DNA of 64,000 nucleotides from Spironucleus salmonicida (GCA_000497125.2 CM035316.1:1480001-1544000); one strand, 5' to 3'. Shown: positions 1-13,041, counted from the first letter of the stretch. Notes: generated from the letters alone by a model not told the origin. A program made the numbers and translations.

Positions 1-39
1 TATATTAATATAATAAAAACATATTCATTTCATTACCTC

Positions 40-1557
40 TCATTTCAATCCAGAGCAATATTTTCCCAATTCTAGCATAAGACATCGAAGTCCCCTAATG
101 ATCTTTCCATCATCAAATTCACATTGAATTTCAAATTTACCCATTTTCAGACATTTTTTGGCTTTTGGTAACATTGCTCGATCACCGAAAAACGGAACTG
201 CAACATTGCAAATAGGCTCATTTTCACATATTATTAAGCAAAATGGGGGGCCATTTGCCTATGTAAAAGGTAACCGAAAAGCTATTTTCTAAAATGGAAA
301 ATTACGGTTCAACTGCTTAAAATCTAGTAATATTTATGGCTATTTGAATGCATAATAGGAAAGTAAAGCATAAACTACATTTCTTTCGAAACAGGTGATC
401 TATATAGATGAAAATACATTTTATATTTTATTGTACAAATCCATATGATCTCCAAAACGCAATATTTTAGAACCAAAAATAAGTTCTGGTTCGATAATTT
501 CACCTTAAAATGACAAGTCCGAAGGAGTTGGATTTATAAAAGAAGGAGATAAAATTTTGATAACATCAGCACCTGAATTAAAGTTGGATTATGCATATTT
601 GTTGAATAGATGCTTTTATTGCTAAATAAGTTTTTCTGGTAATTGTGAGCTTTTCTTTTTAATAAGTGAGGAATCATACTTTGGAGATGCGGTAGGCTTT
701 TTTGAGCTCTAACGTATTGGGGGTGGACTTGGTTGCGGGTTTGAGCTGGATGAACTAGGAGAAATTTGATGAATTTAGAAGTCATTTTCATCAAAAAATG
801 TTGTCTACAACGGATGCTTTTCAGGAGCATTATATTCATCTAAAAAAATATTTTTACTCTCCTATTTAGTGGATTCTCTCTACCCTGCTAATTTCTAGCA
901 GTCCATAATTAAATTTTCATTCAGATACAGCTTATGTTTAATTTTAGCACGTTCTTCATAAGTGTTTACGTTAATCAATGCCTCTTGGAGTCTGATTTTC
1001 TCCTACTAAAGCCTAAAAAGCGTCTATTTAAAGTTAATTTTCATCTCATTTACTAAATTTTCATCTTCAAATTTTTCAAGCATTTTACGTTTGAAATCCA
1101 GTTGCTACTCTTATTATATTATCTCTATTCTGTCCTTAGATTTGCATGCATTACACACCCCACAACAACAAGTACAGACTGGGCATAAACATCCAATTCG
1201 CTTCGCCAATTAACATGTTCTGCAGTAGCACTCGCATCGGCATAGATGTAGCACTTTAAGACAGTGGAAACAGTTAAAATTTGACTTTTCGAAAGGCATA
1301 AATGGTGACGTATCCTAGTAAATGCAAGGTTTCTAGTAGGATTTAACACAGGATTCGCAATGCTAGCTTGGAGTTTACCGGTGTACCTGATGTAGACTTC
1401 GTATTTTTTCTCGTTCATATTCTCGCAGTTTCCAGTAGTTTTAAATATCTGAATTTTTATATGGACATTTTGCTTTAAATACACCTGGCCTAGAGCCGGC
1501 TCTTTCGTCTGCGTAAAATCTCCCTGCATATAGAACACCAGGTATAGCTTTTTACAT
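40..1557 (-). CDS. Cys-rich zinc-binding protein with Ser/Pro-rich linker
   Basis: Open for 505 codons with TAA/TAG as Gln, from ATG to TGA. Residues about 65-140 hold many Cys pairs (for example CFHC, CRCECYC, CPVC, CNAC) that look like several zinc-binding knuckles. A charged coiled-coil-like stretch (about 145-240) follows, then a Ser/Pro-rich linker (about 255-290) and a C-terminal globular part with a G-D-H and E-P-E-L rich segment. I do not recognise the family; a RING- or B-box-like ubiquitin or scaffold role is possible but is inference. Its start is 105 bp from the divergent gene on the other strand. Confidence 0.75.
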
Positions 1558-1662
1558 ATTTTAAAAATTTTTATTTGAAGTTATACTTAAAACTATATCA
1601 TAATTATATTACTTTCACTCCAATAATTTATGAATTAAATTATTGAGCTTTACAACCCCAAA

Positions 1663-2421
1663 ATGTTTAAGGCTGACGACGAAAAGGTTACTGAATCAAT
1701 CAAGGAATTAGTAAAAGTTATTGATGATTAATATTCCTCAGAATTTAGTAACTTGTTTAATGTAGCATTGAATTAAGCAAACGAAGATAAAGATGTTGAA
1801 CCTAAAGAAGAATATAAGAATTTACTAGCTATATTTCCTAAATAGTTGAGAAATGATACTTTTGACCTTTTAACAATAGCTTGTTATTCTAGTTTAGTTA
1901 ATTTGATACCCATAGAGTGGTAGCCATTATCAATTATTGATAAGGAGTTAGAATAAAATTTAGTTGATGGAGTATTAAAATATCTTAATAACTGGTTTGG
2001 ATAACGTATTGGAATGGTAGACTGCCGTACTAATTTTGAGAAATACATTAAGTTTATTAATAAGTATTTGAATACGAACACTTTAAGTGTATTTCGTATT
2101 TATCTCGCAATTTCTCGTATTGTGACTAAAGAAATCGAAATAGAATATCATTTTATCTAGGAAGTTATTAATTGTTGCTCGTTTGTGGATCCATCAGATA
2201 AAGAAGACAAACTATATAAAGCATCTTGTAATATCATTTGCGGATCTATTGGTAAGGTTTTATTAACTTTGAAAAAATTTGATGTAACTTTATTTAATGC
2301 TCAAGTAGTATTGGTTAAAAAAATGTTTCTACCTTTTGTTGACATGTAACTTCCATGTGTATAAGATCTTCAATAGTTGATTTCTTGGAAGTAAATTTAA
2401 GATGACTCTGATATGTATTGA
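1663..2421 (+). CDS. hypothetical helical protein
   Basis: A 252-residue protein, ATG preceded by AAA and ending in TGA. It looks almost wholly alpha-helical, with alternating charged and hydrophobic blocks that could be HEAT-like, but no family signature is visible. Nine Gln are encoded by TAA or TAG. It runs tail to tail with the Naa10 gene, with only 11 bp between the two stop codons. Confidence 0.75.
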
Positions 2422-2432
2422 TTTTAAATGTA

Positions 2433-2876
2433 TCACTCGAATTAACACGTCATTTTCCATGCATCTTCACCATCAGCAAAATAACCTGCATCAATTTCTT
2501 TCTCTTTATATCCACATAAATCTTAATACAGATGAATAGCCACATTATTCGATTTTCTAACATGTAAAGTGCAGTGTTTTACTTTCCATGATTCTTTCAT
2601 AGCCCTATGAACATGAACCATCAGTCTATTAGCAACACCCATGCATCTATAGTCATTAAGTACAGCTACAGATGTTATATGGCCGTGACCATCTTCGCAT
2701 TTTCCCATAATGTATCCTATAACTTCATTATCAATCACTGCGACATAAGAGCATTCCGGCCAAAGAACTAAATGCTATAACCAGTATCTTAGACTGTAAT
2801 TTTCTGGTAAACATTATAGATTTATTTATTGCATCTGTGGAATATCTGAAGAATTAAATCTCCTAATCGAAAACAT
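2433..2876 (-). CDS. NAA10: N-terminal acetyltransferase catalytic subunit Naa10 (Ard1)
   Basis: A 147-residue GNAT enzyme, predicted to transfer acetyl from acetyl-CoA to protein N-termini as the catalytic subunit of NatA at the ribosome. The start resembles Naa10 (M-F-S-I-R-R-F), followed by L-P-E-N-Y-S and W-P-E-C-S-Y-V-A. The strand GHGHITSVAVL and the acetyl-CoA loop R-C-M-G-V-A are in order, then LHVRKSN and the late Y-F-A-D-G-E-D-A motif. Length is close to the core of other Naa10 proteins but lacks their acidic tail. The start is chosen because the family N-terminus begins there. Confidence 0.93.
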
Positions 2877-2902
2877 TTCAGGAGTGAAAATATATTAATA
2901 TT

Positions 2903-2916
2903 GTATTATATTATTT
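2903..2916. promoter_or_regulatory. AT-rich element in a shared divergent promoter
   Basis: GTATTATATTATTT lies in the 61 bp between the starts of Naa10 (minus) and the membrane protein (plus). The spacer is so short that both genes probably use it. Confidence 0.3.
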
Positions 2917-2937
2917 TTATGAATTGCGATTAGTTAA

Positions 2938-4605
2938 ATGGAGAGACATCACTCTTTAATGAAGTAGCCAGGTATTTTATTAGATTCAGGGCAGCTTCTT
3001 ATTATCCCTACTTTTATATTTCTTTTATTAATAAACAGCCTTATTAATTAAAATAACTTCTTTGCACATAGTTTAATATTTTATTCAACTGTTGCGTTTA
3101 TAATCTAACAATCAAATGTTAATATTTTTGCACTTTCTCTTTTAAATCGATTCCTGATAGTTATGTTATTTTCTATGCTCTTATTTTCAATAATCCTTCC
3201 GATTAATTATTTCATTTTTGGGGTTAATTTTGAGTACTAGCTTTAAAATGGACCACCTTAGATTATTATAACATCTGGATTATTTCTTTTTCATTAGTTT
3301 CCAGGTACATAGAGTATAAATGAGACTATCATTATGTTTTAAATAATACTACTATAATTTATTTGTACAGAACATTTAACTATAAGGAAGCCAAAAATTG
3401 ATATATATTACTACAGTTTATTAGATCAAAAAATAGAGACTCTTTGTCTAAAATTTTCACTCAGATTTTTATTTTTTAGTATTAACTCAGCACTTTTTAT
3501 CATTCTTATTACTAAGGGAAACTTTACAGAGAAAGCGTCAAACTGGGTGAATAGATGTGAACAAATGGTTAAAATAGTTATTACTCTTAGTATCATCACG
3601 ATTATTTTTACAAGATAATTTATATTCACATATGATGATCAATTATCATTAATTACACTTATACAAAAAATAAATTAGGATGACTTCTTATTAAATAATT
3701 ACAAAATTATTAAAAATTATTTTATCATCATAATCATGTTTTGTTTAGTAAAATTTATTTTAGCGAAAATACCTAATATATAAGGGATTAATATTTATTA
3801 CAATCCATAACATAGAATGTTATGGTTAGCAGTTGAACGGAAATCATATCATTTACTATTATTTCTATTTTCCTATTCGAGCAAAAATAATATATATCTT
3901 ATGTTTATTGTATCTAGCATAACAATTGTATTTTTAGCCATTATAGAATCAATGAGAGGAAGTATTAATTTTCCTATCATTAAAATATTCCATAAATACT
4001 CGGAATAATTTGTTAGTGATCATAAGCACAAGGTTGCATTAAATCATATATAGTTAATTATTTCTGTATGCTTTTTCCCTGCATTAAATATTATTTTAAA
4101 TGAATAGGTTTCATACTTGGAGAATTCTTCCATTTATACAGTAGTTATAGCTGATGCTATGGCTTGCCTATTACCAGCTATATATTATTTAATGACCAAT
4201 GACATACCCCTTAAATGGATTGATACACTTTAAATGCAATTTATATCAATTCCAGTTTACAGAAATTGGACATTACCTTTTATAAATTCTGACAGTGCAT
4301 TTTAACACGATTTAAATATGAAATTAGATAATACAAATTACAATGAAAAGTAAAAAATAGTATAATTAGACTTATTTTAATCTTCAGACTTGAAATATTT
4401 AGTGAAAAACAGAACAATTCTAGGAACTTTTGCTTATATCGTTTCTGCAATGATAAGTATGAGCCTAATAAAGACAGAGGCGGTTGTTATTATTCTTTTC
4501 GGAATGATGAATGGTATTTTAGAAGCTCTGTGCGTTTAAGACAACATCTTACTGCCATTTTTATAAGGTAGTCTTGTTTTGCTTTTTAAATCCTCGTTCA
4601 AATGA
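2938..4605 (+). CDS. multi-pass membrane protein, unknown function
   Basis: A 555-residue protein with roughly ten hydrophobic segments spread along its length, separated by short polar loops, so an integral membrane protein. One polar stretch before the final helices (about residues 455-490) is rich in Asn, Asp and Gln. No transporter signature is recognised; a poorly conserved transporter or channel is one possibility. It shares a 61 bp start-to-start spacer with Naa10 and ends 11 bp from the stop of the convergent coiled-coil gene. Confidence 0.75.
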
Positions 4606-4616
4606 GTTTTTCGACT

Positions 4617-6383
4617 TCAATCGTAAAATGTAGGTGGTATGATCTAAGCATTCAACTTTATCTGCTTCTCAACTTCAATTTTCGCCTTTGTCATCTTTTT
4701 GCTTTGCACAAACGTCTTATTGGCATATTTAACCAATGTCGTCTTATCAATTACCTTTTCGACGTACTATTTCTTGTCAGTTCCGAGAAATGACTACATT
4801 TTTGTGTCATGCAGCGCCTTCGCGTGGGCCTGCAGAATCTCGCGTCTGGCCACCGTCACGTACTACGGATTCTTATCATAGGCCTTGTTGAACTGGTCAA
4901 TCAGGCTGCTAATCTGGTCATCAATGGTTTTCAAGATAACCAAAACTGGCACCTCGACCTTTTTATTTTTATTTAAATTCAGGTGGTTATTTATCGCCTA
5001 CTGGATAATCAAAGCGCTCTGATTCGCGATTTCGTACTGGATCTGCTAGTTCGACACGCCCTCAAACTGCTGCAAAATGATGTACTGCGCATTTTTGGAG
5101 TCGATGAGCATTGGATCAGTGAACAACTTGATAGGCTGCGCGACGTACAACGTTTCCTAGGTCAGTTTGCTCAGCTGCTGCGCCATGTACTCAATCTTTT
5201 ACTCAAACTGGTCCTTGATCAGGTTCAGTTCGGCGGAGCGGAGCTAGAACTTCCCTTCAGACTCCTGGCTCTTGTACTGCAAATCTGTGCACTCGCGCTC
5301 GAATTCGTGCGCGCGGTCCACGTGCATTATTGACTCGTTCTGGATGTACTGCACGTACTTTTTTATCACGTCAAGGTCGTCGACGTCGAACTCTTTCTGT
5401 GAAAAATAGCTGGATTTAAGCTGTTACACACACGTATTTAACGTGCCCTTCGCAAGGTGGATTTTGGCGATTAGCTGGCTGACCGTCTGGCTTGAAAAAA
5501 TGGTTAATTCGTGTTGCGACATAATACGCTCTATAATCGGCATTCTAACTAGGTCGATATGATATTCGTCAAGGAACTGCTCCGCGAACTTGAAAATGCT
5601 CTAAAAAATTTTTCTAAACATTTCCATTTTTCTGACATTTTCAGTATTTTCAGCCTAAATAATCATATATATTTGGAGCAGCGGAGCACAGTTCGCGAAC
5701 GAGAAGTTCTCGTCAAAGAACTGACCGTAGGTGGTGATATGAAGCAGTGTTTTGAGTTTTTCTTTGTTAGGCTTAAGTTTAAAGAGCTGATTGAACTGGC
5801 GGATTTGCTGAGCGAAAACTCCTTACGAGAGAATCTTTTTGGACTTGTTGTGCACTTCAAAACAAAGCATTTCGAATCTTATTTGGTCGAATAAATTAGT
5901 AAATTCATCCGTTAGCTTCAGGGTGTGCTGTTGCTGGAGAGTTTCGTATTTCTGTACTGTAAAAGTCGGATTTTTAGTATCGTTCTCAACTTTTACCTCG
6001 ATATCGTTACAGACGATATCCAGTGAAGCAATATAGGCTTCTATTTGCTCGCAGTCATATTCTAGTTCGTGGACTTACTCCTAACGTTGAAGGCGCTGTT
6101 TCTTTAAACATATGATTTTTTCCAATTATGAGTCAGTAAGAACCCGTATATTTCTGATATTTTATTATAAATTATCCACTTCTTTATCTGTTAGTTTTTT
6201 CACTGAAAGAACATCGTGAATATCAGAAAGAGGATTTTTTTCTAAAAGATACTCGACTGCCTCTGATTTCATCATTTCACGTAATGTCGGCTAAGATTAA
6301 TTTTTAGGCCATATAGATTGTTTCTTAGACTTTTTAAGAGGTGAGCTTGTTCGTGATGTATTGATCTTCGGTAAATGCTTCAT
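4617..6383 (-). CDS. coiled-coil protein, unknown
   Basis: A 588-residue, charged, mostly helical protein with coiled-coil stretches (about residues 80-190 and 330-480). The N-terminus is basic and Ser-rich (R-T-S-S-P-L-K-K-S-K-K), a possible phosphoregulated or localisation tail. A cytoskeletal or basal-body role would fit this composition but is a guess. The 3' two thirds (about 4,790-5,540) is markedly richer in G and C than the 5' part, with Gln shifting to CAG and TAG. The 3' end is 11 bp from the stop of the upstream membrane-protein gene. Confidence 0.8.
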
Positions 6384-6457
6384 TTTGAAATTTAGTGAAT
6401 ATTACGAAATAAAAGTATTGTGTGGTTATGTAAATAAAAATATACTATTATATTGTC

Positions 6458-6472
6458 ATATTATATAATATT
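6458..6472 (+). promoter_or_regulatory. AT-palindromic promoter-like element
   Basis: ATATTATATAATATT in the 100 bp divergent spacer between starts at 6,383 and 6,484. It is about 12 bp from the plus-strand ATG and may serve both genes. Confidence 0.3.
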
Positions 6473-6483
6473 ATTTTTAAAAT

Positions 6484-6690
6484 ATGAACGTTAAAGATAT
6501 TTTTGAATAGTAGATTAATAAATAGGTAGAGTGCTTACACGACGTCTATCAACAGATGGTTTAAATTACTGAAAACTATACTATAAATATAATTTAAGCC
6601 CTATAATTAAAAGCTCAAAATGGTGAATAACTTCCTTCTACAGATGCAATATCTGCTATTTTGGACAAATTATAGCTGAACTTACAGTGA
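6484..6690 (+). CDS. small helical protein, unknown
   Basis: A 68-residue ORF with a good start context (AAAATATG) and an AT-palindromic promoter-like element about 15-25 bp upstream. It reads as a single amphipathic coiled coil followed by a short C-terminal helix. Size and shape recall small subunits of complexes such as Mediator, but nothing specific supports that. Ten of its codons are TAA or TAG for Gln. It is codirectional with the nucleoporin gene 86 bp downstream. Confidence 0.55.
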
Positions 6691-6776
6691 CATTATCTTG
6701 TTCATTTAATTTTCCCCCCAATTACCATTTACTTCAATATTTTATTTTGACATTTTCCCCATTTCTTAGAATTTAA

Positions 6777-7931
6777 ATGTTACCAAATTCTACCTTTGGG
6801 AAAACGACTACAATTTCATCATAACCAGCTGTCACATTCGGTTAATAGCCTTAATAACCTACTAATATGTTTGGTGCATAATCTTCTGCATTTGGAGCTC
6901 CACCAGCATTTGGTTCAAATTAACCAGCTAACACATTCGGGTAGTAATAATAACCTTCAGCATTTGGATAATCAGTCAATACTTTGGGATAGTAACCATA
7001 AACGGCCTTTTCTTAATAGCCAAATACAGGATTTGGTTAGCCAGCAGCCGCAGTAGCATTTGGTTAGTAACCAACATCTACTGGTTTAGGGTAGTAACCT
7101 ATAGCAGCATTTGGCTAACAACCATCGACAATGTTTGGTCAACCTAATACTGCGTTTGGTGGCCAATAAGGTACTTCAGGCTTTGGTCAGCCTGTTACGT
7201 CTGCATTTGGTGTCAAACCTGCAGCTTCAGCCTTCGGAACCAATTCAACCTTTAACTCCTTCAATAAGCCGTAGTCATCTATGAATGGTCAGAAAACATT
7301 AACAATTCAAGATATTGGAGCAGAGTATTTAAATGCATCTGCTACATATATCGCATAATAAAAATAATCATTAAAGCAACAAAATCATCCTCAATTATCT
7401 TTAGCTTTATCTAAATCATTAGTAACTGATTAATCTGGAAAATTCAAGCAATAAATAGGTATTTAAAAATAGAGTAGCAATACATAATCTGATTACTATA
7501 AAATGGCTATTTCCAATCGTCTTGACAAGTCAAAAAATTATAGTTCCCAAGCTGACGTTAAAGAGTCAGAGTATTTTAAAATTGAAGAATAAAAGACAGA
7601 ATAAATACTAAATTTAAGGCAACTTTCATTTTAAAACGAGTTTGGAAGAGTGGAATTAGTCGATTTAATTGAGCTACCATCATACTTTGAATTAAAAGAT
7701 CATTTAATTATTAGTCATAAGTCAGTTGCACTAATTGCAGAAAATTCATTTTTGTCTAATAAAAGAGCATAAATCACGCTATTCAATGTTTTTCCACCTG
7801 GGAGATCGATTTCGGATATTGATGAGTATAGAAGAAAAATTGTCAGCTAGACTGAAATGCTAGGTGGTGAATTGAAATTTTACTCTCCAGACACTGGAAT
7901 TTGGGAATTTGAGGTAAAGGAATTACTGTGA
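6777..7931 (+). CDS. NUP98: FG-repeat nucleoporin, Nup98 family
   Basis: A 384-residue nuclear-pore protein. Residues 1 to about 165 carry some fifteen FG-type repeats, mostly A-F-G, T-F-G and M-F-G separated by Gln, Pro and Asn, which would form the transport barrier. A helical linker follows, then from about residue 290 a Nup98-type autoproteolytic domain (E-L-K-D-H-L-I-I-S, I-T-L-F-N-V-F-P-P-G, then W-E-F-E-V near the end). Other Nup98 proteins continue into H-F-S and cut between F and S; this one stops at that point (V-K-E-L-L, stop) and has no Nup96 part. It should anchor to the scaffold without needing cleavage. Confidence 0.85.
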
Positions 7932-8035
7932 TAATAATGTAGTTTATTATTAATTATATTTTATACTAAAATTTCGCTATAAATTATTTATTTACTAAGT
8001 ATAATAAATGATTCAAATTAAAAAATTTAATTGCC

Positions 8036-11000
8036 TCACAATGCTAATGCTTGCAATTTTAAATTTGGCAGCACTATTTCGTCATCTTCAGGCATAACTT
8101 CTAAAATAATCTCGACATTCGCGTCAATTATATTGCCTTCTTTATTTCCAGCTCTAATCACCTCTCTGATCTTCATTAGTTTCTTTTCTGGTTTATCCAT
8201 AAAGCCCATAAATAGCGCTCTTGGACCAACAGTAATGGAGTCAATTTTAACTTAATGTTTGTTTTAAACGAAATCTAACACTTATTATATTGTTGGATCA
8301 CCTTCCATTATCATTTAATCCCAAACTGTTAAAAATTTACCGTTGCCAATGTCCATTTTTGTACAACATTCATTCTCAGCAATCTATAACAATGGTAGAG
8401 CAAAATTCATAAATATTTACTTATAGTCTTCTAGTTTATCAAATTTAAAGCATAATTTAAAATATTCTATTCCAATATGACCACAAATAGCTGCAGTGCT
8501 TGTAATCATAGCTGGAATAATATTCCCTGAAACTCTACGAATTTCGTGATTTGACACAGTTGGAATTGAGTACGATTCTGCTCTGAGATTAGCAAACCCT
8601 GATACAAACTCAACATGTCCGTTACTAGGATCATCTTTCTCGTATGTTACTGGTATTTAGAGATTTTTAGGTCTATGCTTAATTTAATTCTAAAGGAAAA
8701 CCTAAAGATCGGCAATTGACTTCAAGTCGTCTATTTGAGAGCTCTGAGTTGCAAACTAGTCTGCATTAGCTATATTACTATTGATTTATTTAAAATATAA
8801 TTCAATTTATTAAATAAGCATAGTTTAATCAATTTAAAATTTATAAATTTAACTTAATATCAATAATAGTCCCTAAATAAACTAAATATGAAATTTATTC
8901 TTGATATCAAAATTAATACATTTAGGAGGCCTCTTTTCGGCTAACCAGAATGCGGAGCCATCTTTATTTTTAGAATCTATTGGAAATTATTAAAGCAATG
9001 TTTCCGGACCCTCAAAAAAATACTTTCTAAATAAAGAAAATGCAAATTTAATACATTTATCTTAAGAGTTCATTTCTAATTATGTAAAAGTTAATATTTA
9101 TTATATACGTTTTTTCATAGAAGATTACTCTTTAAAAATATTTTCTGCGAATTCAGTCATTTAATCAGAATTTTTAGAGTTAAATAGTAACTACAAATCT
9201 TCTTATGCCTTCATAAATAAACCATTGAATTCGCTCATAACATAAACTATACAATGAGTAATGTTATTAGGGAAATTATGAATTGTGCATGCCGGAGCTT
9301 CAGAAGTTTATTAGTCCACTGTAGCTGAGTAAATTTGAGTAAGTCTCGGGACTACTATTTAAGTATTAGATTTCTATCCTAATGTACCTGATTCTAGTAA
9401 TGGTTTATTATATTCTACACATTTTCCATCAACAAATCTACGTGTTTCAGTATTATCTAAAGCATTACAAATAATAGTTTGACTGTTCCAAAAATCTGAT
9501 GATAATGGGTTAGATGAACCTACTCTAGCTGTCAGCGCCTCGATATTGATTCCAGGGTTCATTTCCTAAGCTTTTTCCGCAGCGACTGATGATTTCATCT
9601 TTCCAGAGTCTTTTTCCCTGAATAAAAATTATCTTGATAAATTAGAGTTTTCAATTGAATCTAAATCAGTGATAGTGAGCATGGTGTTCTCTTCAGTGCA
9701 AGCACCAGATAAAGCAAAAAGCTTAATAAGTTCACAACCTAATGCTCCAGCTCCAACCAAAAAAACAGATTAATTTTGAATCATCTATTATTTTTTAATA
9801 CCAAATGCAGCTATCTGACCATCATATCGGTTATTTCTTAGCTGAGCATCTTCTGGAAATTCCTTAATTAGTTCAAATGCATCAAAATAGAAGAATTGCT
9901 ATAATGGTGTGAATTTTCCAGATACAGCCTTTAACGCCTCTTACGCACCCCATGCAGCAATAATAGAAGAAACTGAAGCAATTTGTGCCATATTTTATCC
10001 AGCAAAAATATGACATAATCTACGCGATTATTCTGTTTCCACGCATATTTAATTTAATTTCTATACAAAATTACAGACTTATTTAGTATTCCATGGATCT
10101 GTTGGTAATAATTACTCATTTTCATCAATAAATATAAATAATTAGTGTAAAATAGCACGATGATCAAATTTAGCGAAGTCTATCATCTCATCGCAATACA
10201 CAGGTTCAACTTTACATTATTAATAAGGCTTAAACGAAATAACTTTAGGCTCTTTAATTAATAAAGTATAACCACCTCTAACATAGTTAATTTAAAAATT
10301 ATCATCAAGCAGTTTACTCAAAAATATCATAAGATTATTATCATTTGGAACTTATAATTTAAACGCTTTTGGGCCTAATATTTTAATCTTGTATTACTAA
10401 TTATTAAACATCTACATTAGATCTAAAGACAACTATTCATTAACTTTTTCATCTTAAATCAAAGAGAAATGTACATCTTTTACAAGAATTAATATATCAT
10501 CCACATAAGGTGGCACTTCGGCCATTTCAAATGAAATAATAATATCATCTAGAACTTTATCTACCATAACTGAGCTGACAGTTAAGTCTTATACTAATTC
10601 ACCGTCTGTATCTAAAATTGTGAATTTTTCACCAAAATCACAAAATACTCTACCACATAAACCCTTAGTTTATGAAATAATAAATGGAATCTAATTATCA
10701 TGACAGAAAGTAGAAACTTCAGCCACAGTAAAATTTATGGATTCAGTATAGATTATAGCTGAGTATTACAGCAATTGTTTTAAATCTACCAAGTCAATAG
10801 AGAAGGATTATTTTTAAGTATTAAGTGGAGATAAAGCATTTGCGGTGAACTCATCTTTACGTTATCCAATAGATTATGTTGTTAAAAAAGGATGAGAAGC
10901 CAAATCTAAAGATGTAATAAGTGATGGATCGTAAAGAGCGACACTACAACCAGTTAGTAATATATTTTTACCCACTTCAGCACCAGTTCCAGAGCAGCCA

Positions 11001-11092
11001 AGTATTAAAAATGTAGCATTTTACATTCTTGTAAGTGCTTCCTTACCGAAGACATATTCAGTTCTAGAATAATCCCTGCTAACTTCACTCAT
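8036..11092 (-). CDS. UBA1: ubiquitin-activating enzyme E1
   Basis: A 1,018-residue E1 that would adenylate ubiquitin and pass it to its own cysteine and then to E2 enzymes. The inactive adenylation half has G-C-S-G-T-G-A-E-V-G (about residues 32-41). The active half has V-G-A-G-A-L-G-C-E (about 440-450), the D-F-W-N-S-Q and A-L-D-N-T-E-T-R-R-F-V-D motifs, and P-L-L-E-S-G-T-L-G. The catalytic cysteine lies near residue 600 in P-A-C-T-I-H-N-F-P. A ubiquitin-fold domain is at the C-terminus. The length is close to yeast and human UBA1. Its start is 60 bp from a divergent gene. Confidence 0.95.
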
Positions 11093-11152
11093 TTATTAGA
11101 GGATAACTTTTATGATTAATTTATATATTAAATATTTAATTTATTGTAAAAT

Positions 11153-13027
11153 ATGAATTCTGAGTATTACATTAAAATAGACAAAAATCAATTACATTTA
11201 CTGGTTGCATAATATCTTTAAGAAAATAATCTATATTAAACTTTGTATAGTCTTAAATCAGAATCAGAAATCGATCTTCCTATTTATAATAAATAACTTG
11301 ATATGTTAAATTAATTTTTCATTGAAGAGTCTTATAGAGATGTATTATAATTTCTTATACAACTTCCAGAGTAACCAGAGATACTAGAAATATTATTTAA
11401 AGTAACATAATTATAATTTTTTGAAAGTTCAGACTACGAATAAAAAGAAGTGCTTTCAAAAGAACTGTAATAATATTATTCATCAATACCATTATAATAG
11501 GTTAATTTATTTAATGAAAGATTAGAAGGTTTCAATTAGGATTAGTTAAAATCGTTTAAGAATGAAATTTTTATATAAATACAAAGATGCTTAGTTCCAT
11601 ATTACAATTAATTTGTTGGTAGTGAATGTGTATTTAGTTAGTTAGAAGGAAGAAGGCTTACAACTATTTGCTAAAACTATTATTAGTTATAATATAAAAT
11701 GATTAAAAAGGACGAAAGACCAACTTAGAAGTCTGTTGATGTAGATATATTTAATGATATCAATATAAGTAATTCTGTATTAGTAGCTAATGATATAAGT
11801 AACTAAGCTACTCAAAATGAAATAACAAAGTGTTCTAATCAACTAGATAATTTATCTTAATAATAATGTAAAACTTCAGACTTTCATTAGTAATTTAACG
11901 AACTACGGGATTTTTAGTAATAAGCTGTTGAAAATGTTAATAATTATACGTAACTAGACCCTACTACATGTTAAAATATATCATAAGAATAAGAGATTTC
12001 AGTAATTTCTGCTGAACAATAATAACAAATTAATTAACCTCGGTATTCACTTAGAGACTCATTTAATAGAATATCTGAATTAAAAAACGAAAATCATAAT
12101 ACTTTGTTTAAGAGAGAATTGTCTACACCTACTATTGATTTTATTTCATCGCCATTAATTTAAAAATAAATCAAATCTAGTTAGTATCATGTAATAAAGT
12201 TATTTTAAGAAAATTCAGAATTTTAAGCTATAATAATATAATAAATTAAACAAAATGGCTTATATTTACTCAAATTCACTCCCCAAACTGTATAAACACT
12301 CAAAAAATACAATCTACCTTTTGATATTGATTACTCAATTATCACTGAAGATAAGCAGTTTATTATAATTGCTAGTTATTCTCAAAAGTAAGTAGCCCTT
12401 TTTGATGTAAATTTTTTCGATCCAATTATCGTGAAAAGCTATGAATTTACAGTTTAGACTAAAATATAAGACATAATTTTATATAAAAATAACATATTTT
12501 TAGCAACACGAAACGAAATTCATGCAATTTCTTTAAAATCTTTGGAACTACTGACGAGCCTAAAAATCGAGCTCAAAAATGACGAATTTGTTGAGTATTT
12601 CCTTCTTGGCCAGCATTTAGCACTTACCACTACAACGCAAATATTTTACTTCACATTTTAGCATAATGTTATTGACGTTAAATAATAGTTTGCATGGGCT
12701 TTTTCTGATGGAATTACCCTTGCAGAAACTGGTTTGTTATGCAATATTAAGCAAAAACTATACTTTGTAGACCTCAAAACAAAACAAAAATAATGTCTCA
12801 ACGACCGGCCGGTTAAGCTAGTCCAAACAGATATTTATTCACTTTTTGGACTTAATTCGTAAAATAAATTGTGGCGTTTTACTTATAGAAATGCAGACTT
12901 TAAAGTATCTTAGAGATAAATAGGATCACAAAATATTGCTTTCATGAAAATTCAAAACGGTTTAGTTTTCTGGATTAGCGAACAAGGGCTCTATGGGACA
13001 GATATGCTGTAATAGTATGTGGTTTGA
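11153..13027 (+). CDS. Gln/Asn-rich protein with possible beta-propeller C-terminus
   Basis: A 624-residue protein. The N-terminal 100 residues are helical and could be a LisH/CTLH-like oligomerisation segment. A long Gln/Asn/Ser-rich low-complexity region follows (about residues 200-360). The C-terminal 250 residues show repeated short beta-strand blocks, suggesting a propeller. No catalytic motif is visible and I do not name it. TAA and TAG Gln codons are extremely frequent in the middle. The 3' end is 14 bp from the convergent gene. Confidence 0.75.
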
Positions 13028-13041
13028 AGTGAAAAAATTTC

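Noticed and set aside
1125-1538. A 137-codon minus-strand frame without standard stops
   Set aside because: It is a shadow of the Cys-rich protein gene at 40-1,557, which is open in another minus frame, gives sensible domains and ends in TGA.
4983-5333. A plus-strand frame of 116 codons in the GC-rich block
   Set aside because: It overlaps the coiled-coil gene on the minus strand, which continues on both sides with normal codon use. High GC makes such shadow frames likely.
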